From contig CM043947.1 in the NCBI GenBank assembly GCA_014529385.2, positions 128,952,391 through 129,016,390 on the forward strand: DNA of 64,000 bases, given 5' to 3'. Within the stretch, counting starts at the first letter, position 1. Every line of letters starts with the position of its first letter. Below are positions 22,400-33,990 of the stretch, in pieces. The stretch is from Adiantum capillus-veneris. Its lineage: Eukaryota > Streptophyta > Polypodiopsida > Polypodiales > Pteridaceae. The notes beneath the pieces are model-generated. The model made no database searches and had not been told where the DNA came from. It saw nothing but the letters and a program-made list of their open reading frames with translations. The position numbers were made by a program, and so were the translations under genes.

Positions 22400-23359
22400 T
22401 CATTCCAAAGTCATCTGATTATTACAAAGAGAAGGGTGTACAATACAAAAAGGGAGGTGTAACCTTGGCTCATGCTTAAAGTCTCGCCACAATTGAAGTG
22501 CAAGCTTCATTTCCTTTGGCTGTATTGTCACTGTATTTTCATGTATGGTGCATAGGTTGGTATCTTCCAACACAAAAATGATGTGGGCCTCTGCTGCTTC
22601 TTGAATAGCCTCCAACACCATTTCTTGCATCCTATATTGATTTCCTTAGCTTTGAAGCACCTCCTTCACCGTGGGAGCAAAGGGGGCACGTCAAATTAGA
22701 AGCTCGATAGTCTTCTAATAGTGCCAAATTTTTGCAAATACCCTTGCTATTTTAGGATGCCACCGAGGTTGTCTTGTGGGCACTTGCACATTTTTTGGTT
22801 GGCGGCATTTGGGCTTCTTGAAAAACTTAGATTTGTGCATATTTACATGCTTTGGTGTTGGATCTGCCACCTCTTCTGATTCATCCTCTTCCCTTGCCTC
22901 CTGATTTTGTGTTGTGGGGAGAGCTCCCTGGCCATGAGGCAATGTATTTCCACCCATTGGCACCTAGTGTGTGTGTTGTATATGAGCTTGCTGCCACGGT
23001 GAATCTGTCTTTGATTCAATATCTGTTTTGATCACACGATCTCTGGATAGTCGTCTTGTGATTGGTGGCACGGTGGCTCCTCCCTGTCAGACTCTTTTGT
23101 TTGTTGGCCCTCCTCTTCTCACTAGCATTGGGCGCCTACTCTATGTTGAGGTGTTTATTGTTGTGCACGTAAATAATCTTCTACTCTCAATGACTCATGG
23201 GCCCAACTATCATGCACACTACTTGAAGAGCTGCCTAGAACGACCAGGTGTTCACGAACGTTTTCTTGTGCCTTTAAGCCATGCCGGCTTCTCACATACT
23301 TGGACAGTGTTTCTGTTGGCAGGCGGATGCTCTTTGGCGGTTTGTTTGGTGCATGTCAT
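22400..23359 (-). pseudogene. divergent histone H3-like gene with long tail (unit A)
   Basis: The minus-strand ATG at 23357-23359 opens M-T-C-T-K-Q-T-A-K-E, close to the canonical H3 start. A long tail follows with breaks, then a frame from 22963 with an acidic block and a Lys/Arg block. The fold shows R-W-H-P-K-I-A-R-V (alphaN), T-I-E-L-L-I, then A-I-Q-E-A-A-E-A-H (alpha2) and E-D-T-N-L-C-T-I-H, ending V-T-I-Q-P-K-E-M-K-L-A-L (alpha3). The spacing of alpha1-loop1-alpha2 equals that of canonical H3, with no CENH3-type insertion. Known H3 packs DNA in nucleosomes. This copy has stops in the tail (TGA, TAG), before alpha1 (TAG for Gln), after L-L-I (TGA for Arg) and in loop 1 (TAA for Tyr), so it is dead. 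Canonical H3 has no such >130-residue tail. Confidence 0.8.
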
Positions 23360-23419
23360 TGGGTATGTGGTAAGAGCTCAGCTATGCTTAAGAAATGAGT
23401 GGTTTATGAGAGCATCCAA

Positions 23420-23428
23420 TATTTATAA
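23420..23428 (-). promoter_or_regulatory. TATA box of the H3-like gene (unit A)
   Basis: TTATAAATA on the minus strand, about 60 bp before the ATG at 23359, directly preceded by two GGGCCC motifs (TGGGCCC resembles plant site II elements found in genes of dividing cells). The same arrangement is kept at 35481-35489 and 44192-44200. Confidence 0.6.
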
Positions 23429-23439
23429 GGGCCCATTTT

Positions 23440-24050
23440 AAAAGGGCCCTGTTCACACTATTTTTTACAAAAAAACTATTATGTTTTAGATGGATGCACC
23501 AAAATTTATTAAAAAACATGTAAAGAAGCGTTGGACACTGCGTTCACATGTAGTCACTTGTGAAAATTCCACTTTGACCCTTGTCGCACTCTGCATTGGT
23601 GCCATACAACATGCTTTGCGGGGCCTTGTGACATTCGCCACTTCTTGCTATGCTCTTGATGACTCAATTTGCATACTTCCCTAGCAATCTTGGATTGTTG
23701 CGCACACTCCATTGTGAGCTTATGAGAAAATGATGTACAAAAAAATTAGTTGAACATCCTCTCCGAATAATTGGACACAACATTCCACCAGCATGTCGAG
23801 TATTTTTGAAGTACACCCCCTTGCTCGATAATGGGAATTCTGCATACCTTGAATGCTAAAAATTTTCATATTTGTGCATAAAAAATGCACCATGCACAAA
23901 CAAGATATATTGTTTACATGAGAATGAAAATAATCCCTTGTAATAAGTCCATCTATGTAACATGGCCTACCATGTAATGTGTGATGTTATTTTCACCCCC
24001 AGAAAGGGTGAAGACCTTGGTGAAATCCATCAAGGCTTCTTGAAATGATT
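23440..24050. other. spacer between the two minus-strand genes (unit A)
   Basis: Conserved in B and C but without a supported gene. Short frames differ between copies. It contains the insertion site later used by a MITE in unit C (near 23655) and the upstream region of the H3-like promoter. Confidence 0.5.
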
Positions 24051-24057
24051 GGCATTG

Positions 24058-26392
24058 TTATTTTGTTGTGCCGGTAAGGCCCATAATCTTGACCATTTTA
24101 TCAAAATGTGCCCAAACCTTCTTGCACTTGTTTGCAAGCTCTCCATTTGAATCATTGTCAATAGTAGCTTTGCATAACTTGTTCCAAACTTTCCAAAGGT
24201 TATCTGCCTTGTGGTATCGACCTGTCTTTCTTTGGGTTACTTTCTTCAAAAAGTATCTCGTTTTTTGTCCACATATTGACACTTGTTGGGAAATTTCATG
24301 GGCCTCCCCTCTATTCTTTGTAGCAACGATAGACATATTTCTAGTGTGATAGCGAAAGGAATTCAAGAGTGCCTCCACCCTTTTGATTTCTTCCTAGAAC
24401 TTTTCCAATGGATTCATTGAGAAAGAAGAGTCAATATGGAGCTTCAATAGCCTATCAAAATTGTGCATGAATGCGTGTAATGTATAAAAATGTACATTTG
24501 ATAGAGCAAATGGAAACATTGGATTCAAATCCTGGTCCTTTTGTGCACGATATGGGGCATTGAGCATGGGAAATCTGAAAATAGATGCTTTCCATTCTCT
24601 GCCTTCATCTTTGGCATCACGACAATCCAACCCTTCTTCTCCATCCCCTTGCCATGGAAGCATTGAACCTCCCTTTGGAGAGTTCTTGTGTGCTTTTTGT
24701 CTGTTAGGTTTATACCCTCGACTGCAAAATGGACAAGGCATGAGAGAAGAAGCCCTATGTTTGCAGCCAAGCAAACACTTCATGATCTTCCAATCCCCAC
24801 CTAGGTGCCACTCCATATCAAAGCTACCAAAATCCTCAACCTCCAACTTCTCACCTGCAATTTCGGAGTTCTCTCAAAATTCCATGAAAGTACTCCATAA
24901 GTCTCTTTGGGCACCTCAATAGCATCCAACCACCACTAATATATTTCTCTAATTGTACACTAAAAGACAGGGTGGGAGATGGCTCGACTGAATCCCTTTG
25001 CTTCGTTTGCAAAAGGGCTTCGTTACGTTAGAGTGACACTTGACCTCTCTAACCTTTGTCCTTTCACTATTTGACACACATGGAGTTCAACACAAAAGCA
25101 CCCTTTAAGCCAAGCATTGAAAAATACATAGTAGCAAGACCTTATACTTCAAAGTCTATGATAAGAAAACAACCAAGAGAAGAAAGTATAGTGTGTCACC
25201 TTCTTCAGGTTACTCGTAAAATCTAAGCATGGCTTGTTGAAACCTTCTAAGGTCCACAAGAATATTGTTCCACATTGTGTAAGGGAAGCCCTTCTCCGAA
25301 GGTCTTATGGAGTGTTTCTTACCTTTTCCCCTTGCTTTTGTTGTGCACAAAGCATAAATCAAAGTTGGCATTGTTTCCTCAACGTGTACGTATGTCCCAA
25401 TGCGAGAGAACACATATTCATTTGTGGACTTCTTTGCAAGGTTGACCTTGTGCGAAATGGGAAATAGGTTTTCCACAATGCCACGCTCTTTGCGGGCATC
25501 CTTTAGGAGTTGAAAAATATCCTCATAGGCTTTGGTGTTGATCCTAGCCTCATCACAAGCTTGTTGCATGTCACCTTCACTAACGACATTTCTCACTTAC
25601 ACATAATGTCCTTGGTGACTGCATCTTTAATGTGCTTCCCTCTAGGTGATTGTAAGATAGAAATCACATCATGGATATTGAGACAACTAGTGAGAAGGTT
25701 GACTCGATATCTTGGCTTGTTCCACCGCATGCCTCCTTGATGGAGCTTCTAGCAGCCAATAAGATAAATGTTAGAAAATATTGTGAAGTAAAAATGTATC
25801 TTGCAAGTAAAGAACAAATCACCTTGTGACTATCACGCATCCTTTGTGTCCTCCACCCAAATGGTCAAGGGTTTCAATGGATGAATATGTGCGTTTGTGT
25901 TTCTTTCAAACATGTGATGGTGTTGGCAAGCTTCATAATGTGGGCATCCTTTTCTTGCATTTTTTGTTGAAGAGGTTGAAGAGTTTAGACCTCCCTCTCT
26001 GAAGAGGAAATAGTTTCTTTTAATGCCACCGTCTTAAGCTAAAGAAATTGACATTTATGTATTCAAAAATACAAAGAAGCATGTGCATCCATACACAACC
26101 GCTTGCAATAGCCTAACAAGCCCGCTTCTCCCCTTCGAAGATATTAAAAAAATGTCGAAAGGCTATCAAAGGATGGATGGAAGTAGCTTATAGGATCGTA
26201 AGGGTACAACTGGCCGTCCACCCAAATGTCAACATTTGTCTCACCGGTGGCATGACGTTCCTCTAATGACCTTTGTTCACCCTCACATGCGGCCTTTGGT
26301 GCAAACACCGTGGGAAAGAAAATATGTATGCTTTTGGTGTGTGGAATACATGGTGATGGAAGCAAACAATATGTGATGTCCATAAGCACCAT
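24058..26392 (-). pseudogene. long minus-strand gene, coiled coil plus Cys-x-x-Cys domain (unit A)
   Basis: Read right to left: a start region (26144-26392), a coiled-coil segment near 25910-26050 (damaged here, intact at 37855-38100 and 55347-55592), a frame K-L-H-P-G-G-M-R-W-N after a possible intron, 25210-25596 (VVSEGDMQQACDEARIN...), 24394-24846 (GGDWKIMKCLLG...MPCPFC) and 24058-24378 ending K-I-M-G-L-T-G-T-T-K. One TAG separates the last two; unit C has CAG there. The D-W-K-x(9-14)-C-P-x-C layout recalls transposase-like proteins with a zinc-binding Cys pair, but I cannot name the family. The multi-part structure suggests introns. Confidence 0.45.
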
Positions 26393-26470
26393 GGCAGAGA
26401 GAGGAGGGGAGGAGGAGGAAGGTAGGGGCAGGGACGGACAGAAGAGGGATAGAGGAGGAAGGAGGAGGGA

Positions 26471-26646
26471 AGAGGGAGAGTGTGTGCGAGGTGTGTGTGT
26501 GTGTGTGTGTGTGTGAGTGCAATGGGGGTGAAGTGTGTGTTTGTGCGTGTGTATTTTCCCTCTGCCCGCACGGGCTGCTCACGGCGAGCACGACGGAGGT
26601 GAGAGAGGATTCGGCCAATATGCGCCAGGGGTGAGTGGGTGACGGT

Positions 26647-26705
<59 letters not shown>

Positions 26706-26925
26706 TAGAGAGAGATAGCTTACGGTTATTCTGATGCACCCGCATGGGCTTCCTGATACAGGGCGAGAGAGTGCAAGGGGATGGTGATGGTGAGGATAAG
26801 AGGTAGGGAGAGATGTTGTGTCTATGGACGATACAGAGGGTGCGAGTGAGAGAGGGTGTGGACGAGCGCGAGGCCTGGATGGGGTGTAGACGACAGAAAG
26901 TGAGGAAGGGGGGGGGGTTAGGAGT

Positions 26926-27018
<93 letters not shown>

Positions 27019-27706
27019 GTCCTTATGGCGGGTTTCACCGAGTGAGAGAGAGTGTGAGAGTGAGGGGCGGAAGGATGTGGATAAGAGGTTATTGAGAGAG
27101 GAGAGTTAATTGAGAGAGAGAGAGAATATGAAATTCTTTCCTTTTGCCTGCGGCACCGCTGTCTCAAAGGGAGAGAGTGAGAGCTAATGGGAGGGGAATA
27201 TTGGGGGGGGGCGGGGGTAGTCTGGTGGTCCACCAGAGCTGGGAAGAAAATAAGGGGGTACAGGGAGGAGAGTGAGGCCAAAGGGGTGTGGACGAGAGGG
27301 GAGATGGAGGGTATAGTATGGTGGCCCGCTACGGTGGGATGTGGACGAGCAAAGAGAGAGAGAAAGAGAGAGAGGGGGGGAGAATATTTAGAAAACTGGC
27401 GGCCTGCTAGAGGGAGTGTGACAGTGGTATCCCGTCTTATGTGCCCACTGGGCCAGGTGATGCAGCGGTAGAGTAAGTGAGAGAGAGTGAGTTGGCGGAG
27501 CCGAGCAATAGGAGAGAGAGAGAGAGGCTCTGTCTTCTAGCAATAATGGAGAGGTGTGGCCAAATTGGTGGCGCCCCGCTAGTGGTTAAGACTAGAGGGG
27601 TGGTGAATGTTAAAGAACTTCTTTTTTTTTCTTGTTTTTCCTTTGGTAATATGCTCTCCCCTTCTTGGGGTATGGTTCTCGCGGTCGCGGTTTCGAAAAC
27701 CGTCCA
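26471..27706 (-). mobile_element. truncated Tat LTR, third copy (part of unit B)
   Basis: Matches the right half of the 5' LTR (about 15530-16822), including the final GTCCA and the adjoining tcaa plus LINE DNA. Because the flanking junction is identical, it arose by duplication of the block and not by a new insertion. It contains GT (26651-26703) and GA (26929-27014) microsatellites. Confidence 0.85.
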
Positions 27707-27710
27707 TCAA

Positions 27711-28880
27711 TGGCTCTAAGTGTCATAATATGATCAAGAGAGGAGAAACCCCTCCTGAAATCGGCCTGGCCCTTTGCCCGTACACCCTTACCCTCTGCCC
27801 AATTACTCAACTGCTGCTCAAGAATGGATGCATACAGCCATGCCAATGTGTACCCAATCATAATAGTGTGGTAATTCCTAGGCTATGTAGGATCCTTGCC
27901 TGGAAGATAGTCACAACAGTAAACAAATTCCAAGTCTCAAGTAACCCCTCACACACGGCATGGATGAACAACACTGCAAGAACCTCTACGGGCATATCTC
28001 TAGCATGTATGAAGTGCTTTGCTACTAGACCATCATGATCATATTCCATGCTAGTCCTCATCCTGTCAATGGCTATGTTTACCATCTCAGTGTGGTAAAG
28101 AAGGTGCTAATAGGTGGGCCTTGCTCTATAGCCCGGGGAGGTCACCTAATAAAAATGTAACCTATCACGTGAGTTCAACAGAAGGGTATTTAAATTCTTG
28201 AAACTTACAGAAATATATATACAGAAGGGCATTATTTTTTCAAGTTTGAAAAAAACTTATAGATTTTAAAAGAAAAGGGTACATTATATTCTTAACAAAA
28301 TTCACAGAGAAGGGGTTTTACAAACATATCTTGAACGCACGTGATATGGTAGTTTTACACATAGTGAACCCCCCAAGCTCTATAGGATCTAGAAAGGGGT
28401 CTTATCTAGGAACTGCATATAACAATGTCACATATTGGCCCCACACATCAAGAGAAGTAATCATTGGGGTCTCATGAGTCTCTGCTAAATAATAGCTGAT
28501 AAAAGTATCGCTCCATGTGGGCTAAGTAAGCTCGTTTCTTCCATGACACAAGGCACGGGGAAGAAATATAAGACTATCTATAAGTGATCACTCCTAAAAG
28601 AAGATCCCTCCGAAGCTGGTCTCTCATCTCTCTGCACTCATCATTATACCAACTAGTCTAGGGTATGCTCCCAGAATGTTTCCTCTAACCCCATTTAGTG
28701 TGTGCATATGCCTCTGATGCTGCACCATGCAGTTCTCAGTTAGTAAAGTGGTGCACTCCTCTACTGAGTGGCCATGACCACCTGTGTGTAGACAGTTATA
28801 GATCTCCTCTGAATAAACCAAGTTCCTCTCTAGTGTAAATGTAGAACGGCTATGTGACCTGATTCGTGATGTCTAGGCTG
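27711..28880 (-). pseudogene. LINE ORF2 fragment (unit B), interrupted by a MITE
   Basis: Frames at 27610-27861 and 27858-28085 repeat the RT segment of unit A. 28624-28821 and neighbouring frames give sequence upstream of RT, with frameshifts. The MITE at 28132-28376 interrupts it. This unit keeps the most complete upstream LINE sequence in the window. 28880-29100 shows no gene. Confidence 0.75.
28132..28376 (+). mobile_element. ~245-bp MITE, copy 2
   Basis: Same family as 21913-22158, flanked by a perfect 9-bp duplication gctctatag (28123-28131, 28377-28385). Units A and C have the empty site (…GGCTCTATAGGATC, GGCTCTACAGGATC). Confidence 0.85.
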
Positions 28881-29100
28881 TACTATACTAAAACGAAATA
28901 GACAATGTCAAAAGAGCATAATTCACTGGTATGCCCACTATCATTAGGAAAAATATGAACCCTCTAGGGGCCCTTTGGGATTAAGATTAATTAGAGGCCA
29001 CTCAATGAGAAGAGGGTGGTGGACACACTCTATGCCCTCAAAAAGGTAGGGGATAAAGTAGTCTTACACTTATTAATGACCTTTTACCTAATGAGAAGGT

Positions 29101-30955
29101 GGGGGATGGGAGAGGGGTGTAGGGCAGGAGGGGGGTGGTGGGCCACCTAGAACCTCCAAATTCCCTCCTTTTCTATCCCGTTTTGAAAAAATCCCAAAAT
29201 ATTGTAAACTCAAATCTTATCTTCTTAAAACCCCCTAAACGTATTTTATAGTCAAAACAATTCTTTTTGACCTCCAAAAGTCAAAACGTGCACCTAAAAA
29301 CCCTAAATTTCATTTTTTTTTCAAATTTTTTTGAAACAATGTTTGTTACTATCCAACGCCCCCCGAAAACTATTCCTCAATTAAAAAGTGGTTTTCTCTC
29401 CCTAAAACCCCTTTTCCAACCCCTCCTTGGTTGCAATCATCACTCACCCTCTACTCCGACACTCTCTCTCTACACTGTCTCCATTTTTGCAGCAAGGAAG
29501 CTCCTCTCTCCTCCCCTACCACCTCCCATTGCCATGCAAAGCAAGGGTTATCCACCTTCTCCTATCTCGATTGCCACAACACGCCTCCCACCCTCTATCA
29601 CTACCACCTCTCATTGGCACACCAAGCAAAGTCATTCACCTTCTCCCATCTACATTGTAGCAGCAAGCAAGGTCTTGCTCCTCCTCCTAATTTATTTTCT
29701 TAACCCACAACCAACTCTCTACACCATCTCCATTGTTGCAGCAAGGAAGGTCCTCTCTTCTTCCCTACCACCTCCCATTGCCATGAAAAGCAAGGGTTAT
29801 CCACCTTCTCCTATCTTGATTTCCACAACAATCCTCCGACCCTTTGTCACTACTACCCCTCGTTGGCACACCAAGCAAAGTCATTTACTTTTTCCCACCT
29901 ACATTGTAGCAACAAGCAAGGTCCTGCTCCTCCTCCTAATTTTCTTTGTTACCCATGGCCAACTCTAGCTTTGTATTCTCAAAACATGTATTTACAATGT
30001 GTTGGAAATTGAGATGGTTGTTGCAATTGCATGCTTGACATTGACAAAACATGTTGCATAATGGCTAGGGTTCCCTTGTATTTGTGATTCTTGAAGCCAA
30101 GGATCTCTCCTTTCCATTGATGATCCAAGTTTACACGATTTCACACACCGTGAGGTCGAATAGCAGATAGCTTCATGTATACCCAAGCACCTTTGGTGAA
30201 CTCTTGTGGCACCCACTCATGGTCAAAAAAGTACTTTTTGACCTCCAAAATTCAAAACGTGCACCTAAAAACCCTAAATTTCAAATTTTTTCAAAAATTT
30301 TTGAAACAACATTTTTTACTAACAAAGCCCCCCAAAAACTATTCCTCAGTTAAAAAGTGGTTTTCTCTCCCTAAAACCCCTTTTCCAACCCCTCCTTGGT
30401 TGCAATCATCACTCACCCTCTACTCCAACACACTCTCTCTACACTATCTCCATTGTTGTAGCAAGGAAGCTCCTCTCTCCTCCCCTACCACCTCCCATTG
30501 CCATGCAAAGCAAGGGTTATCCACCTTCTCATATCTTGATTGCCACAACACTCCTCCCACCCTCTATCACTACCACCTCTCATTGGCACACCAAGCAAAG
30601 TCATTCACTTTCTCCCATCTACATTGTAGCAGCAAGCAAGGTCCTACTCCTCCTCCTAATTTCTTTTCTTAACCCACGACCAACTCTCTACACCATCTCC
30701 ATTGTTGCAGCAACGAAGCTCCTCTCTTCTTCCCTACCACCTCCCATTGCCACGCAAAGCAAGGGTTACCCACCTTCTCCTATCTCGATTTCCACAACAC
30801 TCCTCTCAACCTCTGTCACTACAACCTTTCGTTCGCACACCAAGAAAAGTCATTTACTTTTTCCCACGTACATTGTAGCAGTAAGCAAGGTCGTGCTTCT
30901 CCTCCTAATTTTCTTTGTTCGCCCATGGCCAACTCTACTCCGCAAAGGCGGCCAA
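29101..30955 (+). repeat. expanded minisatellite block (unit B) with inverted segment
   Basis: About four 260-bp repeats in two sets (29400-29950 and 30350-30900), each set preceded by the GTGCACCTAAAAACCCTAAA leader. Between them, 29960-30215 is an inverted copy of 31010-31260. Frames such as 29267-29968 and 30175-30672 are low complexity and not kept in one frame across units. Confidence 0.7.
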
Positions 30956-30959
30956 AGGA

Positions 30960-31790
30960 TGAGGTCACAACACTTGCATGCCAAAACACAAGAGGTATAG
31001 ATAATGAGTGGGTGCCACAAGAGTTCACCAAAGGTGCTTGGGTATACATAAAGCCATCTACTATTGGCCCTCACCTGTGTGCGAAGTCATGTAAACTTGG
31101 ATAATCAATGGAAAGGATAGATCCTTGGCTTCAAGAATCACAAATACAAGGGAACCGTAGCCATTATGCAACATGTTTTCTCAATGTCAAGCATGCAATT
31201 GCAACAACCATCTCAATTTCCAACACATTGTAAATACATGTTTTGAGAATACAAAGCTAGGTGTGAAATCACATTGGAATGTTTTTATGGATTCATAATT
31301 AAGATTTTCCATGCATTTATAGTCATATTTCCATCCAATTGGTGAAGGAACAACCATAACATAGTCTCCCTGATGCATTCAATTCTATACATACAGATAT
31401 TGGAGCAACACCAAAGTGGTTCAAAGAAGGTTTTTCTTCTATTCTCACTCCTCTATTGTGCCTACTTCTACACAAGAGTTTGTAAAGATTGAACCCATCA
31501 AAGTACCTTCATTATTAAGTATAGAGTGGCCATAGGGAGATTTGTGGTCGGTAGCATCTGTCAAGCAAAAGATGATAATAGATATTCAAAAATCCTTGAA
31601 ATATTCTAAAGCTTCTAGCTAGTCTATGGGATTGAGTTGGTATTTGCCTATTCATTGTTTCGTGCACATTTTTAAAGAGTTTGAATTTGTGGAGACTACC
31701 ACAATGATTGTATGTAAAGATGTGCATTATGAGGAATTACGAAGGCATTTAGGAGGGACTTGGGTTTTGTGTAGGGTATGCACAATGGGG
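30960..31790 (+). pseudogene. degenerate plus-strand frames, unknown family (unit B)
   Basis: Copy of 18241-19040 with different stops. Conserved stretches include the G-A-W-V-Y start and the C-K-D-V-H-Y-E-E-L segment near 31710. Not recognisable as a known protein. 31790-32280 holds only short broken frames. Confidence 0.4.
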
Positions 31791-32282
31791 ATAGGACCCT
31801 TGTAAGTTTGGAGCTTCAGGTATTAGGATACGGTATTTAAAATACCACACATCCTTGTACATACGATTTCACTATGATCGTTGGATGTGTAAGCTTGAAG
31901 TGTGGACGGTGCTATTGCAAACATTGACATCGTAGTGAGGATTCCCAATGATGCTTTGGAGGCTCTCTAAGTGGACAAGCATTGGACTCTCAATAATGTG
32001 CGAGAAGATTTGGCTATTATGGGGTTTTGAGGACCTTGAACAAGTGGAATTTTGTTTGCTAGGTCACAAGGTGAGAATCTTTCCACTACATTTCCCCTCC
32101 ATCAAAGTTTGATGATCATTGGCTACTTATTGTGATAAATTTCCGCAGATTGAGAAGAGAATGAAAGACAAATTGAAGGTCGAGGAGGATTGGGGCATCG
32201 ATGAAACTATGTTATTGCTCTTATGGCTTTATAACTCTTGCAGTTTTGGAAATAATCCCCTATGTACTTAATATGATTTGCT

Positions 32283-33100
32283 TTGGATGCATGCCATTTC
32301 TCAATGAGCAAGCCCCAGGGGTGTCAGCACTCAAGAAGAACAAGTTGGGGATGGCTCGTACCTTTCTCAGTTGGAAACATTATTCGTGAGCGAGGAAGCT
32401 CATTTGGAGGAGCTCCGCCTACCACACCTGTAGGTTGCGTCTTTTGTCATGGACTCCCAAGGAGCAGGAGGGTGTCCCATGAACCTTGCAGCAAAAGGAC
32501 AGGCACTTCGGCTCGAGTACCCCAAGGGGCTTGAGGAGGTGATTGAGAAATCCATCATTGTGACTAACCCTAGTGACACTCTAGTGGATGCACCACTAAC
32601 GGATGAGGCTATCCTAGAGGTAGAAATCAACCACTTCTCCTCAGTGGTAGTGAATGGGGAGGAGTATGTCTTTACGCATGACTTGGAGAAAGCATTTGGT
32701 ATGCGCATGGATGAATGCTTGAGTGTTCTATGTGCCAATGCCCAATTTCCCTTAGACAGTGTGCCAAATGCCCTTGAAAGCAATCTCTTGCCACTTGGGG
32801 ACTCTATTACTGACACTATTGCAGTTGTGTGTACAAAGGTCCAGGCAGCGGAGCAGTTTCACATGGACAAGGAATAATTCTAGCCCATGCAAGCAAAGGT
32901 TGAGTCCGCTAGGATGCCTACTCCACTACAAAAACCCCCCGCTGATGATCCAAAGCTCATAGCTGTGATGAAATCAAGCGCTGACTTGGGTGGAAAAGGC
33001 AATAGGGAGGAGGAGGACAAGGAGCAGCATGTAAACTCCATCCTAATTTTCATGCTATTTTTTCTACGCTTGATTGTATTTTTTCTTAACCTTGACCGGT
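32283..33100 (+). pseudogene. unknown gene with C-terminal hydrophobic segment (unit B)
   Basis: Copy of the unit A gene with about 400 bp of the 5' part deleted (junction near 32285). 32449-32877 is open for 142 codons and very close to unit A. A TAA near 32875 replaces a sense codon, a TAG follows at 32881, then 32887-33090 carries the charged stretch and the hydrophobic tail. Confidence 0.5.
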
Positions 33101-33821
33101 TGACATCCTGGAGGTTGATGAGTTTGCAACAAGGACAGGTGGAAAGGGGTCCATGGCCTTTAGACCTCAGTCTTTTCTTGCTAATTACATAGGACAACTC
33201 CCCCTGGGCGATCTTTCCATTGTACATAATGAATTCACTCCCCAAGGTCATTTCACGACATGGTCGTTGAAAGCTCTGAGCAAGGTTTTGTGTTTGTGCA
33301 CCAGTGCTCAAATTGCGCATCTTGTCTTCCTAGTGCGTATATTCCTTGTATGAAAAACATTTGGCACTTGCTTCTGTGTCAAAGTGATTGCCCAGATAGG
33401 GATACATGATTTTGTTGGCTTGATTGGACCTCAAGCGATAGCGCACTCCCTCGTGGCTGTGGAGTTGCCTTACGCGCAAGAGAGGCACCAGGAAATGGAA
33501 AAGAAAATTATGAGCTCCTCAGCTGTGTGATGTAAAATCAACTTTTTAGAAGTAATAAAATATATTTTGAACTACCTCTCTATCTTGTATGTTCTTTTCA
33601 ATGTGATATCTCAATCTTGTAAATTATTGAAATTGGTGATGTGTTTAATAAGCGGTGTCCTTTTTGCTTAAATCAACAACTTAGCATAAGTGGGATGCAC
33701 ATGATCACTCCCTTCAACTTAACTTAATACATTAAGAAACCAAAAATGCAAATCATTATAGGGACAATACAAGTTATACTGTCATGTTGCATAAACATTT
33801 TCTTTCACTAAATATTAACAT

Positions 33822-33990
33822 TTTTCGGTATCCTGGAGGGAAAACAAGGCCAGATACGGCAAAAAAGGGTGTGGCCACAAGGGCGCGCAGATGGCCCAGC
33901 GAGAAGTCCTGGATGGCTCATCTGTGCGCCCTTGTGGACACCCCCTTTTTTGAATGTTTTGGCCTTTCTTGCACTTCAGGACCCTAAAAA
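33822..33990. repeat. fold-back hairpin element (unit B, first)
   Basis: Counterpart of 21505-21672 with the same GGCCACAAGGGCGC arms, here pairing through TGCGCCCTTGTGG. Confidence 0.75.

Larger units (their letters stand above)
15530..26470. repeat. tandem array unit A (~10.9 kb)
   Basis: First copy of a large repeated block. It runs from inside the gypsy LTR through LINE DNA, minisatellite, plus-strand frames, hairpins, the H3-like gene and the long minus-strand gene. It ends at a GA-rich point (AGAGGGAGAG) where unit B begins with the same LTR position. Units B and C are colinear with it except for local deletions and insertions. Confidence 0.8.

Noticed and set aside
22400-22630. CENH3 (centromeric H3) as identity of the H3-like gene
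   Set aside because: Loop 1 has the canonical H3 length with no insertion, and T-N-L-C-T-I-H is closer to canonical H3. A very diverged CENH3 is not fully excluded.
23028-23441. 137-codon plus-strand frame in unit A
   Set aside because: It is the antisense of the H3-like tail and is not kept open in the other units.
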